Of a stretch of DNA of 64,000 bases, positions 1 to 10,013 are shown piece after piece (the stretch's first letter is position 1; the number at the start of each line of letters is the position of its first letter). The notes below the pieces were generated by a model, which made no database searches, was not told the origin of the DNA, and saw nothing but the letters and a program-made list of their open reading frames with translations. Source of the DNA: JAFDXJ01 sp038257845 (lineage in GTDB: Bacteria > Bacteroidota > Bacteroidia > Chitinophagales > Chitinophagaceae); the NCBI GenBank assembly GCA_038257845.1, contig JBBSQL010000009.1:1-64000 (forward strand). Reading direction: 5' to 3'. The position numbers and the translations under genes are program-made.

Positions 1-40
1 ACTGCATATCAACTTATAATTATTTAATCCTTGAAGTTTA

Positions 41-1591
41 ATGAAAAGATATCTTCCATTTTTATTGCTATTTATTTTCATGGAATTCTTTATTCAATCC
101 TGTCAACCAGGAAAAAAATTAGTTGCCAAAGATACCCGCCCAAACATCATTTTTATCATGAGTGATGATCATGCTTACCAGGCCATCAGCGCTTATGGAG
201 ATAGTTTAAATTATACGCCGAATATAGATGTGCTTGCAAAAGAAGGCATGATATTTAATCGTGCATTTGTAAATAATTCATTGTGTGCGCCAAGTCGTGC
301 TGCTATTCTCACAGGAAAATATAGCAACATGAATGGCATCAAAGGAAATGGCGATGAAGTGTTTGATGGTTCGCAGGAAACGTTTCCCAAATTATTACAG
401 CAGGCGGGATATCAAACTGCTATGATTGGAAAATGGCATTTGGTTTCTAAGCCAACAGGTTTTGATTATTGGAATATTTTGCCCGGCCAGGGGGATTATT
501 ACAACCCGGATTTTGTTGATTCCACCGGAACAAAAAATGTAGAAGGATATGTGACGGATATTACCACTGATAAAGCAATCAACTGGCTGAATAACCGCGA
601 TACAACAAAACCTTTTTGTGTGCTGGTATGGCATAAAGCACCGCACCGCGACTGGATGCCGGCAATAAAATATTTGCATGAATTTGATAGTGTGAACATT
701 CCTGTTCCTGCTACATTTTGGGATGATTACAGTACCCGCACCCGTGCAGCGAAAGAACAAAAAATGGAGATTTCCAAATGGCTGGCGCCTAATTATGATT
801 TGAAAGAAAATTTGGGAATTTCAAAAGCTACAGAAAGGCTGGATGATAATTGGATGGCTATTTTTGGGCGGTTAAATCCGGGTGAACAAAAAGCATTTAT
901 AGAAGCTTATACGCCGAAAAATGATGCATTCAAAAAAGCTAATTTAACAGGAAAAGAATTGGCAATCTGGAAATATGAACGCTATATAAAAGATTATCTC
1001 AGAACCATTCAATCTGTAGATGATAATGTGGGCAGGTTGATGGAATATTTAAAAGAAAAAGGCCTGGATAAAAATACCATTGTTATTTATACTTCCGACC
1101 AGGGATTTTATCTGGGCGAACATGGTTGGTTTGATAAACGATTTATGTATGAACAATCATTTCGTACACCACTTATTGTTCGATGGCCGGATGTGATAAA
1201 ATCGGGAAGTATAAATAATGATATGGTCATGAACCTTGATCTCGGGGAAACGTTGCTGGATGCGGCTCATGTAACAATTCCCGGTGACATGCAGGGGAGA
1301 AGTATGTTGCCTGTATGGGAAGGGAAAACCCCGGGTGACTGGAGGAAATATGTTTACTATCATTATTATGAATCAGGTGGCGAACATAATGTAGCAAAGC
1401 ATATCGGCGTGAGGTCCGACCGTTATAAGCTCATATATTTTTATGAAAATAAAGAATGGGAATTGTATGATTTACAAAAGGATCCGGATGAGTTGAATAA
1501 TGTGTATGATAAACCGGAGTATAAAAAAATCCAGGATTCATTAGAAAATGAATTGCAAATTCAGATGAAAAAATTCAACGATCATATTTAA
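41..1591 (+). CDS. S1-family sulfatase (lipoprotein)
   Basis: This 516-residue protein hydrolyses sulfate esters, probably on a glycan, outside the cytoplasm. The sulfatase signature CAPSR is at residues 82-86, so Cys82 would be converted to formylglycine. An early metal-binding Asp pair (SDDH, residues 41-44) and a late TSDQGFYLGEHGW segment complete the active site. The N-terminus is a lipoprotein signal ending in IQSC, with the lipid anchor at Cys21. The KAPHRDW segment and overall layout resemble GlcNAc-6-sulfatase-like members, but the substrate is inference. It is followed by a second sulfatase 70 bp downstream. The first ATG after the lead-in was taken as the start. Confidence 0.93.
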   Translation: MKRYLPFLLLFIFMEFFIQSCQPGKKLVAKDTRPNIIFIMSDDHAYQAISAYGDSLNYTPNIDVLAKEGMIFNRAFVNNSLCAPSRAAILTGKYSNMNGIKGNGDEVFDGSQETFPKLLQQAGYQTAMIGKWHLVSKPTGFDYWNILPGQGDYYNPDFVDSTGTKNVEGYVTDITTDKAINWLNNRDTTKPFCVLVWHKAPHRDWMPAIKYLHEFDSVNIPVPATFWDDYSTRTRAAKEQKMEISKWLAPNYDLKENLGISKATERLDDNWMAIFGRLNPGEQKAFIEAYTPKNDAFKKANLTGKELAIWKYERYIKDYLRTIQSVDDNVGRLMEYLKEKGLDKNTIVIYTSDQGFYLGEHGWFDKRFMYEQSFRTPLIVRWPDVIKSGSINNDMVMNLDLGETLLDAAHVTIPGDMQGRSMLPVWEGKTPGDWRKYVYYHYYESGGEHNVAKHIGVRSDRYKLIYFYENKEWELYDLQKDPDELNNVYDKPEYKKIQDSLENELQIQMKKFNDHI

Positions 1592-1660
1592 ATTTTACTA
1601 TCAAATAAATTAATTACCCTTCTTCATCAATCGTTCTTAAAGGTAATAATAAATTATTTT

Positions 1661-3220
1661 ATGCACTCCAATTTTAAACCAAAATGTAGAATTTTATTAT
1701 TGATTGTTAGCCAACTTGCACTATCAGTTCATTTATTATTCGCTCAACAAAAAACGCTAAATCGTCCAAACATCATTTTCTTCCTTGTTGATGATATGGG
1801 ATGGCAGGATACCTCTGTTCCTTTCTGGGACAGCATTACAGTTCAAAACAAAAAATTCCGAACACCTAATATGAAAAGACTGGCAAAGCAATCTGTGATG
1901 TTTACGAATGCGTATGCCAATTCTATTTGCACGCCATCAAGAGTAAGTCTTATGACAGGAATGAATGCTGCACAACACAGAGTTACTAATTGGACAGCGT
2001 TTAAGGATCAGGCTGTTGATGGATATGATAGCATTTTGAAAATACCGGATTGGAATGTAAACGGATTGTCGCCAATACCCAATCAGTCAAAAAGCATTTA
2101 TGCCACACCATTCCCACAGATCCTGAAAGACAATGGTTATTATACGATTCAATGTGGTAAAGCGCATTTTGGAGCTTATGAAACCATAGGCGCAGATCCG
2201 TTGAATTTAGGTTTTGTAAAAAATATAGGTGGCAGTGCTGCGGGAAATCCTGCATCCTATTTTGCAGAAGATGATTTTGGTTATGATCCTGATGATTTTA
2301 GATTACAGGCAGACATACCCAATATGAAACAATATTGGGGAAGCCCAACATTTCTTACGGAAGATTTAACCCGGGAAGCCATGTTGGCAATGGATACAGC
2401 GCAAATCGACATGAAGCCATTCTTTTTATACATGGCACATTATGCGGTGCACCTGCCTTACAATGCTGATAAAAGATTTGTTCAAAAATATATTGATGAA
2501 GGATATACAAAACCCGAAGCAGCCTATTGCGCGTTGGTAGAAGGTATGGATCAAAGCCTCGGAGAACTGATGGATTACTTAGAGAAAAATAACCTGGCAA
2601 AAAATACAATCATTATTTTTATGTCCGATAACGGCGGATTTTCTCATCCCCCAAGGATGGGAAAAGACAATTCGCAAAATTATCCTTTACGTGGCGGTAA
2701 AGGTTCATTGTATGAAGGAGGCATCAGGGAACCGATGATGGTGTATTGGAAAGATGTTACTACACCCGGTAGCATTAGCAAACAATATCTGACTATCGAA
2801 GATTTTTATCCTACCATTTTGGAAATGGCAGGAATTAAAGATTATAAAACTGTTCAGCATGTTGATGGTGAAAGTATAGTTCCTTATTTAAAAAATCCTG
2901 ATTTAGTGATTAACAAAAGAGCGTTGACTTGGAATTACCCAAATGATTGGACCGGCGGAGATCTTGGTGAAGACAATTCATTTATTACTGCTATCAGGCA
3001 AGGCGATTGGAAGTTAATTTACTTCGAGAAATACGCGAGATTAGAATTATATTATTTAAAAGATGATATAAAAGAACAGCACGATTTATCCAAACAATTT
3101 CCTCAGAAAACAAAAGAAATGGCCGGATTATTAACTCGAAAATTAAAATCGTATAAAGCTCAAATGCCTTCCTATAAATCCAGTGGAAAGCAAGTGCCAT
3201 GGCCGGATGAGATAAATTAA
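1661..3220 (+). CDS. S1-family sulfatase (arylsulfatase-like)
   Basis: A second, distinct sulfatase of 519 residues. The motif CTPSR starts at Cys90, the predicted formylglycine position. VDDMGWQD supplies the first metal ligands and MSDNGG the later ones. The N-terminus has a hydrophobic signal peptide ending near LLFAQQ, so the protein is exported but lacks an obvious lipobox. It lies between the first sulfatase and a GH2 glycosidase, which suggests that the three act in sequence on one sulfated oligosaccharide. Sequence similarity to the neighbouring sulfatases is confined to the family motifs, so they probably cut different sulfate positions. Substrate is not determinable here. Confidence 0.92.
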   Translation: MHSNFKPKCRILLLIVSQLALSVHLLFAQQKTLNRPNIIFFLVDDMGWQDTSVPFWDSITVQNKKFRTPNMKRLAKQSVMFTNAYANSICTPSRVSLMTGMNAAQHRVTNWTAFKDQAVDGYDSILKIPDWNVNGLSPIPNQSKSIYATPFPQILKDNGYYTIQCGKAHFGAYETIGADPLNLGFVKNIGGSAAGNPASYFAEDDFGYDPDDFRLQADIPNMKQYWGSPTFLTEDLTREAMLAMDTAQIDMKPFFLYMAHYAVHLPYNADKRFVQKYIDEGYTKPEAAYCALVEGMDQSLGELMDYLEKNNLAKNTIIIFMSDNGGFSHPPRMGKDNSQNYPLRGGKGSLYEGGIREPMMVYWKDVTTPGSISKQYLTIEDFYPTILEMAGIKDYKTVQHVDGESIVPYLKNPDLVINKRALTWNYPNDWTGGDLGEDNSFITAIRQGDWKLIYFEKYARLELYYLKDDIKEQHDLSKQFPQKTKEMAGLLTRKLKSYKAQMPSYKSSGKQVPWPDEIN

Positions 3221-3367
3221 CCTGGTTTGAAACGCCTGGTTAATTTATCGTAGGTTAATGTCTCTATCTAATCATTATTTGTAGCTACTTTTACGTATTC
3301 GGTTATACTGAATTTCAACATAGAATTGGCTTTCTAAAATTTTACATTTTATGCTTAATTTTTTTAA

Positions 3368-5791
3368 ATGAAAAAATATAATTTATTTTCTCTTGCATTT
3401 ATTATTGCAGGACTTTTTATTTTGCAAACTTCATTTGCTCAATCAAACGCAGTAAGAAGAGCTGACTTCGACGCGAACTGGCATTTCCATTTAGGTGATT
3501 TACCAGGAGCAAATGAAATGAATTTTGTAGAAAATTCCTGGAGACAATTAAACCTCCCGCACGACTGGAGTATTGAAGGTGCTTTTAATAAAGACAATCC
3601 AGCGGGCGTGGATGGTGGCGCTTTACCCGGTGGTATTGGCTGGTACAGGAAAACATTTTTAATTCCTGAAGCCGATAAAAACAAATCTGTATTTATTGAC
3701 TTTGACGGGGTTTATATGAATAGTGATGTTTGGTTAAACGGCCATTTTTTGGGCAACCGTCCTTATGGTTTTAGTTCTTTCGAATATGAGATGACGCAAT
3801 TTTTAAATTATGGGAATAAACCAAACATAATTTCTGTACGAGTTGATAATTCTAAACAACCCAACTCACGCTGGTATTCGGGTTCCGGTATTTATAGAAA
3901 TGTATGGCTGGTTACTACCAATAAAATTCATGTGGATCATTGGGGAACTTTTATTTCTACTCCTGTTGTAAATAACAAAGAAGCAACTGTATCCGTTGAG
4001 ACCACCGTGCGTAATGAAACTACAACTGCTACACCCATTTCATTAACGACAATTCTCTATGATAAAAATGGAAAAGAAGTTGCACGGGCTTCTGTGAAAG
4101 AATCCATTGCAGGAAAGTTTTCCAAAACTTTTTCTCAGCAGTTGAAAGTTATGAATCCTGAATTATGGTCAACAAAAAATCCTGCTTTATATAAATCAGT
4201 TTCTATTATAGAGTCTGCTGGCAAAACACTTGATCGTTATGAAACTCCTTTCGGTATCCGCTCTTTTCGTTTTGATAGTCAAGCAGGATTTTTCCTAAAT
4301 GGTGAATCATTAAAAATAAAAGGTGTGTGTGATCATCATGATCTCGGTTGTCTCGGCGCAGCCATCAACACGAGAGCATTGGAACGCCAGTTACAAATGC
4401 TGAAAGACATGGGATGCAATGCGATCAGGACATCGCACAACCCGCCTGCACCTGAGCTTTTAGAGTTAGCAGATAAAATGGGCATCCTCATTATGGATGA
4501 AGCATTTGATTGCTGGAAACAAGGAAAAAATGATTTTGACTATCATCTATATTGGGATGAATGGCATAAAAAAGATTTGTCAGATTTTATTCAAAGAGAC
4601 CGCAATCATCCATCTGTAATTATCTGGAGTATTGGCAATGAAATTCCTGACCAGGATGACAGTGCCGGCACTGCGATTGCACTCGAGCTTGCAGGAATTG
4701 TACATTCATTAGATACAACAAGACCAATCACTTCCGCGATGAATGGACCGGAAGCAAAAGACAATTCAATTTCCCGTTCGGGTGCTATGGATTTGATTGG
4801 TCATAATTATGATCATGCGAATTATATAAATTTCTTTAAATTTTTTCCCGGCGGAAAATTCATTGCCACAGAAACAACCTCTGCTTTAGAAACACGTGGA
4901 GAATATACGATGCCATCCGACAGTATTTTTGTTTGGCCACACAAAGGCCCAATGGATGCAAATTTCTTTTGTTCCGCGTATGATAACTGCCGCGTTCCCT
5001 GGGGTTCTACGCATGAAGCAACTTTGAAAACTGTAATGAACGAAGATTTTATTTCGGGTATGTTTGTCTGGACAGGCTTTGATTATCTCGGCGAACCAAC
5101 ACCATATAAGTGGCCGGCGCGGAGTTCTTATTTTGGTATCATTGATTTGGCGGGATTTCCTAAAGATGCTTTTTATTTATATAAAAGTGTATGGACAAAT
5201 ACGCCTATACTGCATATTTTGCCGGATTGGAATGGTTGGAAAATCGGCGACTCTGTAGATGTTTGGGCTTACTTTAATAATGCTGATAAAGTAGAATTAT
5301 TTTTAAATAATCAATCGCTTGGAATACAAAGCAAGCACAGTGATGATATGCATGTGATGTGGCGCGTTCCATATTATCCCGGAACTTTAAAATCAGTTTC
5401 ATATAAGAATGGAAGCGTGGTTTTATCAAGTGAAATTAAGACTGCAGGCCCTGCTGCAAAAATGATTTTGGAAACTGATCGAAATCAAATTCATGCAGAT
5501 GGAAAAGACCTTTCTTTTGTAACAATAAAAATTGTAGATGCAAATGGCAATCCTGTTCCACATGCGGATAACTTAATTAATTTTAAAGTAAGCGGTGCGG
5601 GCTTCATCGCTGGCGTGGATAATGGAAATGAAACAGATCATGATCCTTTCAAAGCAGATTATCATAAAGCATTTAACGGGCTTTGCCTGGCAGTTATTCA
5701 ATCAAAAGGGGAGAAGGGAAAAATTATTGTGACGGCAACTTCAGCAGGACTTCCGCCAGTTATTACTACCATTTATGCAGGGAATGAATGA
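3368..5791 (+). CDS. Glycoside hydrolase family 2 (beta-galactosidase/glucuronidase-like)
   Basis: This 807-residue exo-glycosidase starts with a signal peptide (cleavage near SFAQS). The sugar-binding jelly roll comes first (NLPHDW, WYRKTF, GVYMNSDVWLNG, up to about residue 190), then an immunoglobulin-like domain and the TIM barrel from about residue 305. SIGNE (Glu425) is the expected acid/base and ATETTS (Glu502) the likely nucleophile. C-terminal Ig-like modules follow, including a big-domain type segment (HADGKDLSFVTIKIVDANG). The length fits the secreted Bacteroidota GH2 enzymes. Placement inside a sulfatase cluster suggests it removes a beta-linked sugar once it has been desulfated. 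The exact specificity is not resolved. Confidence 0.93.
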   Translation: MKKYNLFSLAFIIAGLFILQTSFAQSNAVRRADFDANWHFHLGDLPGANEMNFVENSWRQLNLPHDWSIEGAFNKDNPAGVDGGALPGGIGWYRKTFLIPEADKNKSVFIDFDGVYMNSDVWLNGHFLGNRPYGFSSFEYEMTQFLNYGNKPNIISVRVDNSKQPNSRWYSGSGIYRNVWLVTTNKIHVDHWGTFISTPVVNNKEATVSVETTVRNETTTATPISLTTILYDKNGKEVARASVKESIAGKFSKTFSQQLKVMNPELWSTKNPALYKSVSIIESAGKTLDRYETPFGIRSFRFDSQAGFFLNGESLKIKGVCDHHDLGCLGAAINTRALERQLQMLKDMGCNAIRTSHNPPAPELLELADKMGILIMDEAFDCWKQGKNDFDYHLYWDEWHKKDLSDFIQRDRNHPSVIIWSIGNEIPDQDDSAGTAIALELAGIVHSLDTTRPITSAMNGPEAKDNSISRSGAMDLIGHNYDHANYINFFKFFPGGKFIATETTSALETRGEYTMPSDSIFVWPHKGPMDANFFCSAYDNCRVPWGSTHEATLKTVMNEDFISGMFVWTGFDYLGEPTPYKWPARSSYFGIIDLAGFPKDAFYLYKSVWTNTPILHILPDWNGWKIGDSVDVWAYFNNADKVELFLNNQSLGIQSKHSDDMHVMWRVPYYPGTLKSVSYKNGSVVLSSEIKTAGPAAKMILETDRNQIHADGKDLSFVTIKIVDANGNPVPHADNLINFKVSGAGFIAGVDNGNETDHDPFKADYHKAFNGLCLAVIQSKGEKGKIIVTATSAGLPPVITTIYAGNE

Positions 5792-6010
5792 TTGATTTTT
5801 ATTTAGTCAATATGATTTTTTCTTATAGTTTGAAAAGAAAAAAAAGTAGATGATTTGATTTATTTGGCTGCTTTAATAAATAGTTTGTTTGCTGAAGGGG
5901 AGGTTTGCTAAATAAACTACATATTCATTTAAAAATGGCAAGAGCCTAAGAACAGTTTGATTGAATTCATATTATTGTAATTTTTACAAATCTGGTAGTG
6001 GACTACCTAA

Positions 6011-6037
6011 TTTGCAAAGATTAATTATCTTTGCAAA
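6011..6037. promoter_or_regulatory. Perfect inverted repeat over the -7 promoter of the DUF4143 ATPase
   Basis: Two 11-bp arms, TTTGCAAAGAT and ATCTTTGCAAA, are separated by TAATT and end one base before the ATG at 6038. The right arm contains TATCTTTG (6026-6033), a match to the Bacteroidota -7 element TAnnTTTG. A bound regulator would therefore block the promoter. Transcription from this -7 would begin at or very near the start codon, giving an almost leaderless mRNA. Confidence 0.6.
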
Positions 6038-7198
6038 ATGATAAAGCGAATACTTTCTAAACAAATAAAACGTATGGCCACCAAGATGCCAATCATTTCC
6101 ATTACTGGCCCGCGTCAATCAGGAAAGACGACTTTGGCAAAACAATGTTTTCCTGATTATGATTATATGAACTTAGAAAATCCTGATATTTTTGCAACTG
6201 CAAAATCAGATCCCAGGCTATTTCTCAGCCAGCATAAAAAAGGTTTAATAATTGATGAAGCACAATTGATGCCTGAATTGTTTTCTTATCTTCAAACCAT
6301 AAGTGATGAAAATAATAAGCCGGGAGAATTTATTTTAACAGGCTCTCAAAACTTTTTAATGTCTGAGAAAATATCACAAAGCCTGGCAGGAAGAGTTTTT
6401 GTAACGCATCTCTTACCGTTTAGTATCGAAGAATTAAAAAAATCAGATCAGTGGAGCGACAATTTTAATCAATTTATATTCAAGGGATTCTATCCAAGAA
6501 TTTATGATAAGGATATTCCCGCGGGCTTATTTTATCCTTCTTACATTCAAACATATACTGAACGCGATATACGCCAGATCATTAATGTTTCAAATTTAAG
6601 TTCCTTTCAAAGATTCATGCGCTTGGTTGCTGGTCGCACCGGGCAGTTGCTGAACTATAGTAGTATTGCTAATGAATTGGGGCACGAGTTGAAAACTATA
6701 AAATCGTGGTTTAATATTTTAGAGACAAGCTTTGTGATTTTTTTTCTTCAGCCACACCATAAAAATTATTCGAAGCGGTTAGTGAAAACACCAAAGTTGT
6801 ATTTTTATGATACTGGCCTGGCATGTAGTTTATTAGGCATTAAAGATGAAGCCGATATCAATTTACATTGGGCAAAGGGAGCTTTATTTGAAAATATGAT
6901 TATTGCAGATATCATTAAAAATTATTTAAACAAAGCGCGTATTCCGGCATTATTTTTTTGGCGGGATAGTACCGGGAACGAGCTGGATTGTCTTATAGAA
7001 GAAGCCTTGCGAATTAAATGCCTGGAAATTAAATCATCTACAACGATCAGTTCTAATTTTTTTAAGGGATTAAATTATTATAAAGATTTAAGTAATTCGG
7101 ATGCAAAGGATTTGTATTTAATTTATGGTGGTGAAAAAAATGTGAAGCGTAAAGAAGCTACTGTTCTTAGTTGGAAAAATACAGTGGGTCTTATGTGA
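6038..7198 (+). CDS. AAA-type ATPase with DUF4143 C-terminal domain
   Basis: This 386-residue protein has a Walker A motif GPRQSGKT (residues 24-31) and a Walker B motif LIIDEAQ (about residues 70-76), followed by the sensor-like segment FILTGSQNF. The C-terminal half carries the DUF4143 region (AKGALFENMIIADI, then a PD-(D/E)XK-like ELDCLIE ... CLEIKSS). Members of this family are common, often mobile, single-gene units in Bacteroidota with no settled function. It sits inside the sulfatase cluster but has no metabolic link to it, so it is probably a later insertion. The perfect palindrome directly before the ATG suggests tight or self-regulated expression. Confidence 0.88.
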   Translation: MIKRILSKQIKRMATKMPIISITGPRQSGKTTLAKQCFPDYDYMNLENPDIFATAKSDPRLFLSQHKKGLIIDEAQLMPELFSYLQTISDENNKPGEFILTGSQNFLMSEKISQSLAGRVFVTHLLPFSIEELKKSDQWSDNFNQFIFKGFYPRIYDKDIPAGLFYPSYIQTYTERDIRQIINVSNLSSFQRFMRLVAGRTGQLLNYSSIANELGHELKTIKSWFNILETSFVIFFLQPHHKNYSKRLVKTPKLYFYDTGLACSLLGIKDEADINLHWAKGALFENMIIADIIKNYLNKARIPALFFWRDSTGNELDCLIEEALRIKCLEIKSSTTISSNFFKGLNYYKDLSNSDAKDLYLIYGGEKNVKRKEATVLSWKNTVGLM

Positions 7199-7239
7199 GT
7201 GTAATTTTAAAGTAGCATTCATTTAAAAAATAAAAAATT

Positions 7240-8766
7240 ATGAAAGTCTCTGCCAAACGAAAAGTATATTTTTTCCTTTTATTTTTTTTCAGTTTTGTAT
7301 CAACAGAAGCGCAACAAAAACCCAACATCGTTTACATTTTTGCAGATGACCTGGGTTATGGTGATCTCGGTTGTTATGGACAAACAAAAATTGAAACGCC
7401 AAATATTGATGCGCTGGCTAAAAAAGGAATGTTATTTACCCAGCATTATGATATGCCGGTATGCGCACCATCAAGATATTCTTTAATGACAGGAATCAAT
7501 TCCGGCAAAGCATTCATTCGCGGTAATGATGAATGGGAGGAGCGTGGAAATGTTTGGAGTTTCAAAGCGATGGAAGAAAATCCTTCCTTGGAAGGACAGT
7601 TGCCCATTCCGGATTCTACGATTACGATTGCCAAATTATTAAAAGCCAACGGATATAAAACTGCGCTGGTCGGTAAATGGGGATTAGGCGGACCAATGAC
7701 AGCAGGAGAACCCAACAACCAGGGCTTCGATTATTTTTATGGTTCCTTATGCCAGCGGCAGGATCATCAATATTATCCCGCGCACTTATGGGAAAATACT
7801 TTTCGTGTACCACTCAATAATAAAGTTCAGGATCCTAATATTAAATTTCCTGCCAGCCTTGATTCACAGGATCCGGAAAATTATAAGATGTATAGTCAAA
7901 AAGATTATTCGCCGGATTTCATGCTGGATGCGGCTTTGCGGTTCCTGGATTCTTCTAATGGCCAACCATTTTTTCTTTATTATCCAAGCCCGTTGCCACA
8001 CGCCTCTATGCAGGCACCAGAAAAACTGGTAGAATATTATCATAAAAAATTTGGAGATGAAAAACCTTTTATGGGCGGTAGTTATGTTCCCTGCCGTTAT
8101 CCGCGCGCCACGCGGGCAGCGATGATTACTTTATTAGATAACCAGGTTGGTGCGCTCATAAAAAAATTGAAAGAGCTGGGCGTTTATGAAAATACCATTA
8201 TTATATTTTCCAGTGATAATGGTTCTTCCAATGAAGGCGGTGCGGACTGCGAATTTTTTGACAGCAATGGTCCTTTTAAAAATGAGTACGGTTGGGGTAA
8301 AGGATTTTTATATGATGGCGGTATTCGTATGCCGCTGATTGTAGCCTGGCCAGGAAAAATAAAAGCAGGAAGCCAAAGTGATTTGATGAATGCAAATTGG
8401 GATTTCATGCCGACAGCTTGTGAAATGACGAATATAAATTCTCCAAAAAATATTGACGGCATCAGTTATCTTCCTACTTTATTAGGCAAAAAAAATACAC
8501 AAAAGAAACACGATTTTTTGTATTGGGAATTTCCTCAATATGGCGGCCAGCAGGCAGTCCGGCTCGGTGAATGGAAAGGGATTCGAATGAATATTTTGAA
8601 AGGAAATATGCAAATTCAATTGTATGATTTGGAGAATGACATCCAGGAGCAACATGATGTAGCAGCACAGCATCCTGACATTGTAAAAAAAATAGAAGAC
8701 ATCATGAAGCGGGAACACCATACCCCGGATGTAGATTCATTCAGGATGGAAGCGCTTGAAAAGTGA
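7240..8766 (+). CDS. S1-family sulfatase (arylsulfatase A-like)
   Basis: Third sulfatase of the locus, 508 residues. CAPSR begins at Cys75, the predicted formylglycine residue. ADDLGYGDLGCYG gives the canonical metal-binding opening and SSDNGSSNEGG the late Asp/Asn ligands. The N-terminal hydrophobic stretch ends at STEAQQ, so the protein is exported. The order CxPSR, GKWGLGG, then SPLPHA matches an arylsulfatase A-like layout. It is directly followed, 81 bp downstream, by a formylglycine-generating enzyme on the same strand, which supports co-expression of substrate enzyme and activator. Its sulfated target is unknown. Confidence 0.93.
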   Translation: MKVSAKRKVYFFLLFFFSFVSTEAQQKPNIVYIFADDLGYGDLGCYGQTKIETPNIDALAKKGMLFTQHYDMPVCAPSRYSLMTGINSGKAFIRGNDEWEERGNVWSFKAMEENPSLEGQLPIPDSTITIAKLLKANGYKTALVGKWGLGGPMTAGEPNNQGFDYFYGSLCQRQDHQYYPAHLWENTFRVPLNNKVQDPNIKFPASLDSQDPENYKMYSQKDYSPDFMLDAALRFLDSSNGQPFFLYYPSPLPHASMQAPEKLVEYYHKKFGDEKPFMGGSYVPCRYPRATRAAMITLLDNQVGALIKKLKELGVYENTIIIFSSDNGSSNEGGADCEFFDSNGPFKNEYGWGKGFLYDGGIRMPLIVAWPGKIKAGSQSDLMNANWDFMPTACEMTNINSPKNIDGISYLPTLLGKKNTQKKHDFLYWEFPQYGGQQAVRLGEWKGIRMNILKGNMQIQLYDLENDIQEQHDVAAQHPDIVKKIEDIMKREHHTPDVDSFRMEALEK

Positions 8767-8847
8767 TAAAGTTTTTTTGTAGAAAAAAAAATGAGAATTT
8801 GTTTTTAAGGGTTTTAAATTTCCTTAAAATAATATGTATAATTTTCA

Positions 8848-9963
8848 ATGAAATCAATAAAATATATTTTTTTCTTTTTAGTGATTAATTCTTTTTTTGC
8901 CTGCAACAATAATGGCAAGAAGACCAATTCTCTTAATAAAGATACTTCCACCTCCTGCATGATGGTGCCATCAAGGTTTGGAGAAACATCTTCGGATGCT
9001 GCATTACTATTTAATGGAGATACTTCCACCAAAGGCATGGTATTAATAAAAGGTGGTTCTTTTATGATGGGCGGTGATAATGCACAGGCAAGTGCAGACG
9101 AATATCCCAAACATAAAGTTGAAGTAAATAGTTTTTGGATGGATGTTACTGAAGTTACAAATGCTGAGTTTGCAAAATTTGTAGAAGCGACACATTACAT
9201 TACTACTGCCGAAAAAAAACCAGACTGGGATGAAATGAAACAAACACTTCCTCCCGAAACTCCAAAGCCGCCGGATAGCATGCTGGTAGCGGCTTCTCTG
9301 GTTTTTCATCAAACTTCGGGACCTGTTGATCTTCGTGATTATAATCAGTGGTGGAGTTGGGTAAAAGGTGCCAATTGGAAACATCCCGAAGGGCCGGGAA
9401 GTACTATTAAAGGAAGAGAAAATTTTCCGGTGGTGCAGGTAAGCTGGTACGATGCGATGGCGTATTGCAAATGGGCTGGAAAGCGTTTGCCAACAGAAGC
9501 GGAATGGGAATTTGCTGCAAGAGGTGGTTTGCAAAATGATATTTATCCCTGGGGCAATGAACCCATAAACGAGGGAAAAACCAAAGCCAATTCATGGGGT
9601 GGAAAGTTTCCTTATTATAATGATGATAAGGATGGTTTTGTGGGATTAGCTCCTGTCAAATCTTTTTCGGCTAATGGATATAAACTGTTTGATATGGCAG
9701 GCAATGTTTGGGAATGGTGCAGCGATTGGTATGATGCCAATTATTATAAATCTTTTGAAAATTCAGTAGCTGTAAATCCGCAAGGCCCGGCAAAAAGTGA
9801 GGACCCCATGGACTCTTATACGCCTAAAAGAAGTTTGCGCGGTGGAAGTTTTCTGTGCAATGATACTTACTGTAGCGGGTATCGTGTTGCACGCAGAATG
9901 AAAAGCAGTCCTGATACAGGTTTGGAGCATACCGGGTTCAGGTGTGTGAAAGATGCTAAATAG
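8848..9963 (+). CDS. Formylglycine-generating enzyme (sulfatase-activating, SUMF1 family)
   Basis: This 371-residue protein would oxidise the CxPxR cysteine of sulfatases to formylglycine. The FGE-sulfatase fold is visible from GGSFMMGGDN (about residue 70) to the C-terminal GFRCVKD. The two copper-binding active-site cysteines of aerobic FGE are present in GGSFLCNDTYCSGYR as Cys337 and Cys342, five residues apart as in human FGE. EWEFAARGG and AGNVWEWCSDWY are family hallmarks. A lipobox (FFAC, Cys19) predicts an exported lipoprotein, so activation would occur in the envelope rather than the cytoplasm. Linkage to three sulfatases makes the role clear. Confidence 0.93.
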   Translation: MKSIKYIFFFLVINSFFACNNNGKKTNSLNKDTSTSCMMVPSRFGETSSDAALLFNGDTSTKGMVLIKGGSFMMGGDNAQASADEYPKHKVEVNSFWMDVTEVTNAEFAKFVEATHYITTAEKKPDWDEMKQTLPPETPKPPDSMLVAASLVFHQTSGPVDLRDYNQWWSWVKGANWKHPEGPGSTIKGRENFPVVQVSWYDAMAYCKWAGKRLPTEAEWEFAARGGLQNDIYPWGNEPINEGKTKANSWGGKFPYYNDDKDGFVGLAPVKSFSANGYKLFDMAGNVWEWCSDWYDANYYKSFENSVAVNPQGPAKSEDPMDSYTPKRSLRGGSFLCNDTYCSGYRVARRMKSSPDTGLEHTGFRCVKDAK

Positions 9964-10013
9964 AAAAACTACAATGCTTTAGAAAAATTCGTTACAAATA
10001 TATTATTGGTTGT

